Shown: positions 57,410 to 64,000 of the stretch, piece after piece
Layout: every line of letters starts with the position of its first letter
Numbering within the stretch: the first letter of the stretch is position 1
Assembly (NCBI GenBank): GCA_964034945.1
Contig: OZ035960.1
Span: forward strand, 70,869,085-70,933,084
Origin: Chrysopilus asiliformis
Lineage: Eukaryota; Arthropoda; Insecta; Diptera; Rhagionidae
Reading direction: 5' to 3'
Length of the DNA: 64,000 nt
The notes under the pieces: generated by a model
Told to the model about the DNA's origin: nothing
The model's database searches: none
What the model saw: only the letters and a program-made list of their open reading frames with translations
Position numbers and translations under genes: made by a program

Positions 57410-59964
57410 TCTTTATATATAAAAATGAATCGTGGTCCGTTTGACTATCCATAACTCGGCTGAATATAATTCGATTTGCATGGGGTTTTTTTTTGTTGGA
57501 TTCGTATTGCAACATATAAACATAACAAAAGCTATAATTGCCAATCTGGCAATCATTGGAGACCCGTATGGTGATATTCGTATCAAAATTCGAACAGTTA
57601 TACCAAAATTCCACTTTGAAGTCAAACTTTCCAAAAAGATTTTTTTAAATTTATTCCAATCTTATTTTGATGTATGGAAGTTTTATGTAGAATCATATCC
57701 TAAATAACTTTTGTTCTTGGACTTTTTTGATAAGATGCACCGTTTTTGAGATATTCGCAAAAAACGTTTTCGTTCGTATGGGGGGTACCCCCCCTAATGG
57801 TCCATTTTTACCCATGAACGAACTTAGCCTCGCATTTTATGAAAAACGGATCTGTGCAAAATTTCAAGTCTCTAGCTCAATCCTTGCGCCCGCAATCCGC
57901 GCCACAGACAGACAGACAGACGGACGGACAGACGGACGGACATGCAAAAATTAAATATTTTTATCATTCTAAACACACTGGTGTAATTCATTTTTTTGTG
58001 TGATGACGGGATCTTGGCGTTACAAACGATAAGGCAAAGTTAATATACCCTTTGGTTTCACCATACGGGTATAAAAACACAACGTAGCCGAAAATTGGAA
58101 ATTTCTACCGGAAAAGTTGGAAAATCTTGGAAAACCGAAATTGCATACTTTCAGGGGAGCGGTTTTCTGGTTTGCACTTTCAGTAATTCCAAATCAAAAA
58201 TCTCGAATCTTTTTTCGTTTTGTATGAAAAGTCGAGAAAAATGTTGGGGAAAAACGGGAATATCGGAAAAATTGAAATTTGCATTTTGTATGGGATTTTG
58301 GTATGGAAAGAGAAAATATTGTATTTGGAATTGAAAAACGGAAAATTTTGTACCTCACAATAATTTTATCGCCAACAGATCCCGTTACGCTCTCAGACTC
58401 GCGTTTGACAACTGAGAAATATATTTGCTCTTTCCTCATTGATGATCGATGCGAAGCGGTTGTTTATCGATATAGTGCGCAAATTATCGCTGTTTTTCCC
58501 ACTTTTAAATCGTCGAAAGTATTTTATTTTGTGTACAACGAAGTGAATCAAGGAATTTACTCAGTGACCAAGTGAAATTAAATGGATTGGTGTTGAACGA
58601 TTTGATAATTTAAATTGTTCATTTTGTGGAGAACGAATTTAAATAAGGTATTTTATCACCGACCAATTCGTTTATTTAAAAAAGATCTATTTGTATGGGA
58701 GAGGGAGGTAGGAGTGGTCCAACTGAATAGATAAATCATATTCTAAACAAATTTCGTCTTTATAAACTTTTCGATACGATGCACAAGTTTCGAGAAAATA
58801 AAGACAAAGTATTCAATTTGTATCGGGAAGGGGAAAGAGGTAGTCTAACTAAATTTTGATGTATAGATAAGTTATGTGAAATCATATTCAAAAGACATTT
58901 TAGCTTTATAAATTTTTCAATGCGATTCACCTTTTTTGAGAAAATTGCGAAAAAAGTTTCATTTATATGTAGAAGGGAATGGTCCGATTTTGCTGGTTCA
59001 AGAACTTAGCATTGCCATTTACGAGAAATGCAACTGTAAATATTTCAAATCTCTAGCTCAATCCTTCCGAAAGTTATGATATTCACGGATATATAGACGG
59101 ACAGACGACAGAGAGACAGACGGGCAGACAGACGGTCGGAAATGCCAAAATCAAAATCTTTTGTCATCCCAAACACCCTGGTGTAGTTCATTTTTTGTCC
59201 AGCGATTGGTTTGATACGTTACAACTAAATCTAATATACTTCAATATGATTCTCATATAGTGTGGAGGTCCCCAATCTGGAGTGCAGGAACAAACTTATT
59301 GGGGTGCGGAAGCGTTTGTTTTGATTTGTGAGATAGTTATAAATTTTTTTGATTTGTGAGATGGAGTAACGTATAAACTCAAGAACTACTGCACCAACAT
59401 AGGCTATGTATCATGACCACGGTTTATAGTTAGGTGTGGTCACGGTATCGGCTCCCCTTTCACCCCCTCGCCTGTTTTTGAATACGGTTTTCAGTGTTGG
59501 GCAGGTCAATCATAAAATAAGTTTTCATCCACTCAAACTACTCCGCTCTACATGGTGCGAGCCCCCTCACCAGCTATCTCCTAAATTACAGAACGGATTT
59601 TTATACGATTTTTAGTGTTGGATAGATTATCTGTTAAGGTAAATTTTCGACCAATCCGCTTCTCAGCTATCTTTGAAACTATTTTATGGTTGTTCACCAT
59701 ATTTTACCAGATAAATGCAAAAATCTTAAGTGTCTGGCAATAAGGGAATTCGTTCTATTCCCTTTCTCCCAAGCAGATGGAAAAAATATTTGCAATTTTC
59801 TTGAAAACAGTGCGTCAAACCAAAAAAAATTATGAACAAAAAATTATTCGAAATATAATTACTGCATAATTTTTCTATACATCAAAATACTTTTGAAAAA
59901 AAAGGATTTTTTCATATTCAAAAATTTATTACTACCCGGGCAACGCCGGGTTCTTTCAAGCTAG
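57410..59964 (+). mobile_element. Non-autonomous Helitron with both ends
   Basis: 2,555 bp starting TCTTTATATATAAAAATG after A. It ends with hairpin ACCCGGGCAACGCCGGGT (59934-59951) and, 9 nt later, CTAG (59961-59964) before T. TC start, 3' hairpin, CTRR and A/T insertion are the Helitron hallmarks. The interior holds a repeat shared with 12763-13357 (57518-58075), (CAGA)n at 57905-57945, and a second diverged repeat with CAGA near 59095-59140. No Rep/helicase. Confidence 0.87.
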
Positions 59965-60015
59965 TTGAAATATAAAATAATGAAATACATTTTTCTGGGC
60001 AACCAAACTTGTGGA

Positions 60016-60033
60016 GCCCCACGTTGGGCGCCA
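60016..60033 (-). other. Primer binding site of Gypsy-2 (tRNA-Lys type)
   Basis: The minus strand reads TGGCGCCCAACGTGGGGC, 3 nt from the 5' LTR, identical to Gypsy-1. Confidence 0.9.
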
Positions 60034-60036
60034 ATC

Positions 60037-62905
60037 TGTTAGCGAACAGGACAATCGAGGCTTTAACCGATGCCTTGTCGACAGATACTTCGGACTTGCT
60101 TTGCACCTGCCTTAGGGTGAGTGTCCCGAGTCCTGTCCATACTCTACCAAATTCGACACGCTAGTTATATACCTGGTCTAAGCTCAGTGGTTGGGGTGGA
60201 TTTTTATTTGGTAAAGATATGGATGCTAACGCTATCATCGTGTCGTTATTAGAAAATGAATAAATTAAAGATGGAAATTAATGAACGAACAAATCATGAC
60301 TCTCAACGGAAAGACTGATCCGGAATTAAAACGCAAGAAATAAATGAGCAACAGATTTCGGGAAAAACTCCCTATCAGCTCGAAATGGTTCCATATTTGC
60401 TCGTATATATCTCCTTCTCTCCCTCATTTACGAAATTACCAAAACATAATGTCGGATTATCTCAAAACAATGAAACACTCTCGCTTAGAGGCATTATAAA
60501 TCCAGTATATTAATTCGGAAAACCAATTTAAAATTTAACAAATTATGGTATATCAAATCAGAGCTCTACTCTAAATCAAATTCTAAACCGATTATATTGA
60601 TTTGAAGAATCAACTTAAATTTCATAAAATCTGGTGTACGTTATTTCTGAGCTCCACTGTGGATCGATAAACAAAATATCTGTAGTCTGATGTAAGGTTT
60701 TACCAAAGACGCAAACCAGTATAACAGTTTATAAGACTTCAAAATTGCATATTCTGAGGCTGACTCGTGATCGATCGCCTGCAAGTATGCTCGAACGAAA
60801 TGCTATTCGAGTTCAGCGCTTCTCAACTCGATTTTAAGAATTTTCTCACTTCCGAACAAAGAACTTAACAGAATTAACTTAACTTACAGTTTTCCTGAGA
60901 CGAAATAATAATTTTCTTAAATAATAATTTTCTTAACTTATAATTTTCCTTAATATTTTCAGCCAACTTATTTTTCTTTCCGGAACTCCGATGAAGTGCA
61001 CTGCATCCAGAGTATAATTCCATCAATTTTTCGATAGCTAAAATATACTAAAATTTTTGCATCAGAAAAGAGAAAATTCGGGGCTAAACTTGGAAAGATA
61101 CTTTCCTAATATTACGTCCAATAAAATCTTTAATTCAAGTTACAATAAATGAATCTTCAAAATGGCTTCCAAGTTTTCCACCATGTGGTTTCAGAGTCCG
61201 GAAAATTCCCTAGTTCGAGAATTCCAAATCTACGGCGAAGTTTTTCTTCTGAATTTTCCCCTAATTTTTCCAAATTCTCGAGGCCAGAATCCCCAAACTT
61301 GATGTAAAATCCAACGCCTAAGCGTGATCAAAATTCCAATTTGTGGATGAAAATCTTTTGTTGAAAATTTCTTCCTTCTCTCCACAGGTTTTTCCGTGTT
61401 TTCGGAAAATCGGTTCTTCTCTCTCAAGTATGTTGAAAACGTTTCACACGGGAAAAGACACATATAACATAAAACATGAGGTGGCTAGAGATCTTGAAAT
61501 TTCTGCGGCAGGGAGACGAAAGAGATCCTAGCAATTATGATTTAACCCTTAACCACTGACGTGTAATTTTGTGACACTACTACTGACGTACGAATGACAT
61601 TCGTCTGTGTTTTTAAAGATCTCTGGGCTGTTCATTAAGTGTAATTGTTGTATTTTTTGGTTTGCGATATACTAAAATATTGCCAATATAAAGCAAAGAG
61701 ATAAATAAAACAAAAAATATATTAATAAGAAAATATTTATTCATAAACAAACTTAGATGTAACGAAACAAAAACGATTTTTTTCAAAAATCAACGAAAAA
61801 AAAACTATTAACTATAGGAACTTTTTTGTATGGTTTTATAACGTAATTAGGATGGTTTTCATTGGATGTAAATCACATTTGCAGCAAATCACAAATCTAG
61901 GCACTTTTTAATGGCAGTTATTGCAGGACGGTTTTGAGCACTGCAAGCAAACCGGCCGACCGTATGCTTGACACCCGTAGAGCCAAGATTCTATTAATCC
62001 TTCTGCATTATTGCTGCTAATTCGAATTCGCTGTCTTTCCCATGACGTACAAGGCCGGTGTGAAGTATTAGATCGCTTACGACTCTTTTTATCTACAAAC
62101 ATACAAAACTAAAAAAACTTAAAAAAGTTACCCTAACACTGACCATACGAACCACATACGTCAGGTCGTCTAAATAAGCTATTTAGATGTGCAGCACGCG
62201 TCCGCTCTCCACCGCTTTATATGTATCACTGGCAGCTAGGAAACTACTAAAATGGTTGAGGATTAATTCCCGCGAAAAATCAAGTTATAAACGAAAAACG
62301 ATTTTGGGGACGTACCACATTCGTACGTCAGTGGTTAAGGGTTAATTAAGTTCAACTAAAATAAAACTCTAAACAAATAAAATACACTTACGTCTAACCA
62401 CCTTGCAACGAGTGTAAAAAAGAAAAACAGAAAAGGTGGAAATCTTTCCACGTAAATTTCGTCGAATTGGCCTTTAGAAATTTCGCATCTTTGTCGCACT
62501 ATTTCAAAAAACATAATTTGAATTTGATCTAACACACTAAATTAAAGTTTACCTACGTGATATACGATCCGATTTAGTTAAAAATAAAAATTTTACTTTA
62601 TAAATTTACTTAAAAAAATCACCGCGACCTTCTAAACAAATAAAATCCTCCCTGCCGAGGATGTTAAAACGATTCCAATTCGAACTGAACTAACTGATCC
62701 CTTAATAGTCAGCTAAAGTTTTACTGATGCTTCATCAAACGATTTACTGTACATCAATTGTGTGTCCAGCTAAACTATTGAAATGGAATTTGCTCGAATA
62801 GTTAATTTCCAGTTTCGAACGATTTATTTGAATTTAAACAGGATTTTAAATTCTAGATTAATCTTGAACTTTGATCTTGCTTTAATTTTCAACGGGCATA
62901 CCACA
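60037..62905 (-). repeat. 5' LTR of Gypsy-2
   Basis: 2,869 bp matching 36450-39293, followed by the ACTA duplication and LINE copy 1. Contains the second copy of the piggyBac element. Confidence 0.93.
61546..62341 (-). mobile_element. piggyBac element inside the Gypsy-2 LTR (5' LTR copy)
   Basis: 796 bp, TTAA at 61542-61545 and 62342-62345, near-identical to 37938-38733. It includes the Cys-rich transposase remnant at 61908-62102 (minus). Confidence 0.9.
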
Positions 62906-63716
62906 ACTACATCCTTCCATCCACTGATGGACAAGGTATATAAACTACAATAATGTAAATATTGATGTTTCCAGCCATGGGTATTTTAACTCCAACAATT
63001 TCATGATGCGCAGGGAGAGGAATAGGTTGGCAGGAGAAGCAGTTCTTAACCGCAATTAGTACCTTTAAAGCTGCTGGAGGCTTGTCTCCTATTTGATTTT
63101 GCGGCGTAAGCTGTTGAACAGCTGATCGTTTTTGTGCAGTCAAAGGTTCCGTAACGATCAGCTGCTGTTGATTCACCGATACCCGCTGCTGTTGCAGGGG
63201 TTCCTGACGAGACGAAAGCGGAGATGTTGGCACTTGTTGATTACTTCGACCGTTGCTTCTTTTTTGGTTTTGTTGTTGTTGCAATTTAAGTCTGTTTGCG
63301 CCAAATCGAGTTTGCATTGCTGTTGTTATTTCAACCAAAACATTAGATGAGGAGCAATTGGAGATAACTCGATCTGTGGCTAGCGGCGTTGAAGGTGTGG
63401 ACGAAGGTATCGGAACATTGTTAAGGACGGACTCCATTTCTTTTAGCCATTTGTTCACATCCAACAAAAATTTGCTTAGATTCGAGTGGTTTTGTCGACA
63501 CTTATCCATTTTAAAAGCAAAAGCCGAAGGCGACAATTTTCGACAGTCAGGACAATACCACTGAAGGCCATTGCCACTTTGCATAATTGAGTCCGCAATA
63601 ACAGCTGGAAAACCAATGCACTCAGCATGGTAACTTCGTTCGCAATTTCCAAAACATTGGATCATGCGAGTTTTATTGTCTACGTCTGCACAAGGTTGAT
63701 ATGCACAATCACACAT
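62906..63716 (-). pseudogene. LINE copy 1 ORF1 (PHD finger) fused to endonuclease by deletion
   Basis: One frame of 269 codons. Residues about 1-60 form a PHD-type C4HC3 zinc finger (CDCAYQPC, CFGNCERSYHAEC, WYCPDC), known from ORF1 of CR1-group LINEs, where it may bind chromatin or nucleic acid. A Ser/Thr-rich then Gln-rich spacer follows (QQQQNQKR, QQQRVSVNQQQ). At KPPAALKV the text jumps straight to LIAVKNCFSCQPIPLPAHHE and IYIIVVYIPCPSVD of the endonuclease. Copy 2 shows about 0.6-0.7 kb of LINE sequence between these points, so the fusion is a deletion. The frame ends at the Gypsy-2 insertion. Confidence 0.82.
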
Positions 63717-64000
63717 ATTGACGAAAATTATTAGTTTATTAAAAATTATTTAAAATTCCAAGGATTTTTAAGTTCAGCTATTGTTGGTTAAGACAAAAGC
63801 CGCCTTATATGGCGTATAAATATAGTCACAATCACTCACAATAAGATCAATATTTTTGGAAATTCGTCTTGAAATGGGGCAAATGCGCTCTTTGTTAACG
63901 AATATCGAAAGCTTTGTTCTTAAATCAATGCACACACAAAAGAAAAATGTGACGAAATTAAAAATTAGTCTTTTTTTTTTGACGTGGATACGTCTTGGAT
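63717..64000 (-). other. 5' flank / 5' UTR of LINE copy 1
   Basis: Upstream of the ORF1 ATG; presumably 5' UTR with the internal promoter, not delimited. The last 20 nt (GACGTGGATACGTCTTGGAT) also occur at 45868-45887, so a repeat shared with the mosaic block starts here. Confidence 0.5.

Larger units (their letters stand above)
36450..62905 (-). mobile_element. Gypsy-2, Ty3/Gypsy LTR retrotransposon with nested insertions
   Basis: LTRs at 60037-62905 (5') and 36450-39293 (3'), ends TGTGGTATG and CGCTAACA on the minus strand, flanked by ACTA. Internal 20,743 bp include an errantivirus and a Helitron. Subtracting these leaves about 6.25 kb with the same order, primer site and gag type as Gypsy-1, so they are sister families. 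LTRs are very alike apart from small indels (for example near 37315, 37450 and 60415). Confidence 0.94.
33286..63716 (-). mobile_element. LINE copy 1 (CR1/Jockey group), split by Gypsy-2
   Basis: ORF1 and endonuclease start lie at 63716-62906; the rest of endonuclease, linker and RT at 36449-33286. The two halves meet at the ACTA duplication of Gypsy-2 (36446-36449, 62906-62909). Further insertions are a MITE (34231-34483) and a piggyBac element (35766-36376). The 3' end is lost: the frame stops after NTKQRNTRNF at about 33286, where copy 2 continues. Confidence 0.85.

Noticed and set aside
57300..57634. 104-codon minus ORF near the Helitron start
   Set aside because: Lies across poly-A and repeat DNA, low complexity (Ile/Phe/Ser), no domain.
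59498..59964. Separate element at the 3' end of the Helitron region
   Set aside because: The hairpin-CTAG end pairs logically with the TC start at 57410; no other 5' TC end with a matching repeat was convincing.

Overview
This is AT-rich eukaryotic nuclear DNA, almost certainly from an arthropod and most likely an insect. Nearly all of it is transposable elements. The families seen are Gypsy elements primed by tRNA-Lys, an errantivirus, CR1/Jockey-type LINEs, mariner (DD34D), rosa-type DD41D, piggyBac, hAT, Helitrons and foldback elements. The only host-gene candidate is a damaged pickpocket-like DEG/ENaC channel fragment at 28.8-29.3 kb. No bacterial-type genes, rRNA, tRNA or CRISPR array were found. 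Dipteran affinity is only a guess.

Layout, left to right. 1-931 and 11991-12240 are two halves of one LINE on the minus strand, split by Gypsy-1 (932-11986, plus strand, 2.4-kb LTRs, ATAC target duplication). 12.2-13.97 kb holds LINE scraps, a Helitron-like repeat and a minisatellite. 13.99-27.75 kb is bracketed by the two ends of a foldback element (A). Between them lie LINE copy 2 (15594-22822, minus), which carries a CCCAA-ended DNA element, a hAT element and an intact mariner; a Helitron helicase remnant; and a minisatellite-bearing element. 27.75-33.3 kb holds the DEG/ENaC fragment, a foldback element, a rosa element and short retroelement scraps.

33.3-63.7 kb is LINE copy 1 (minus). 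It is split by Gypsy-2 (36450-62905, minus, 2.85-kb LTRs, ACTA duplication). Gypsy-2 is itself split by an errantivirus (42051-53979, TATA duplication) and a 2.56-kb Helitron (57410-59964). The errantivirus env is broken by a mosaic block (43.46-48.42 kb) that holds foldback B and another minisatellite element. Removing the insertions leaves about 6.25 kb of Gypsy-2 internal sequence, matching the 6,246 bp of Gypsy-1, which supports the nesting.

How the parts work together: most elements are dead or non-autonomous. The mariner (349-codon transposase, perfect 30-bp terminal repeats) looks intact. The rosa element has perfect ends and one in-frame stop. The point I would follow first is recoding. 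Both Gypsy elements carry G GGA AAC followed by a GC-rich or 9-bp hairpin at the gag-pol overlap, and LINE copy 2 carries A AAA AAC followed by a hairpin exactly where ORF1 ends and ORF2 continues in the -1 frame. That arrangement is unusual for a non-LTR element.
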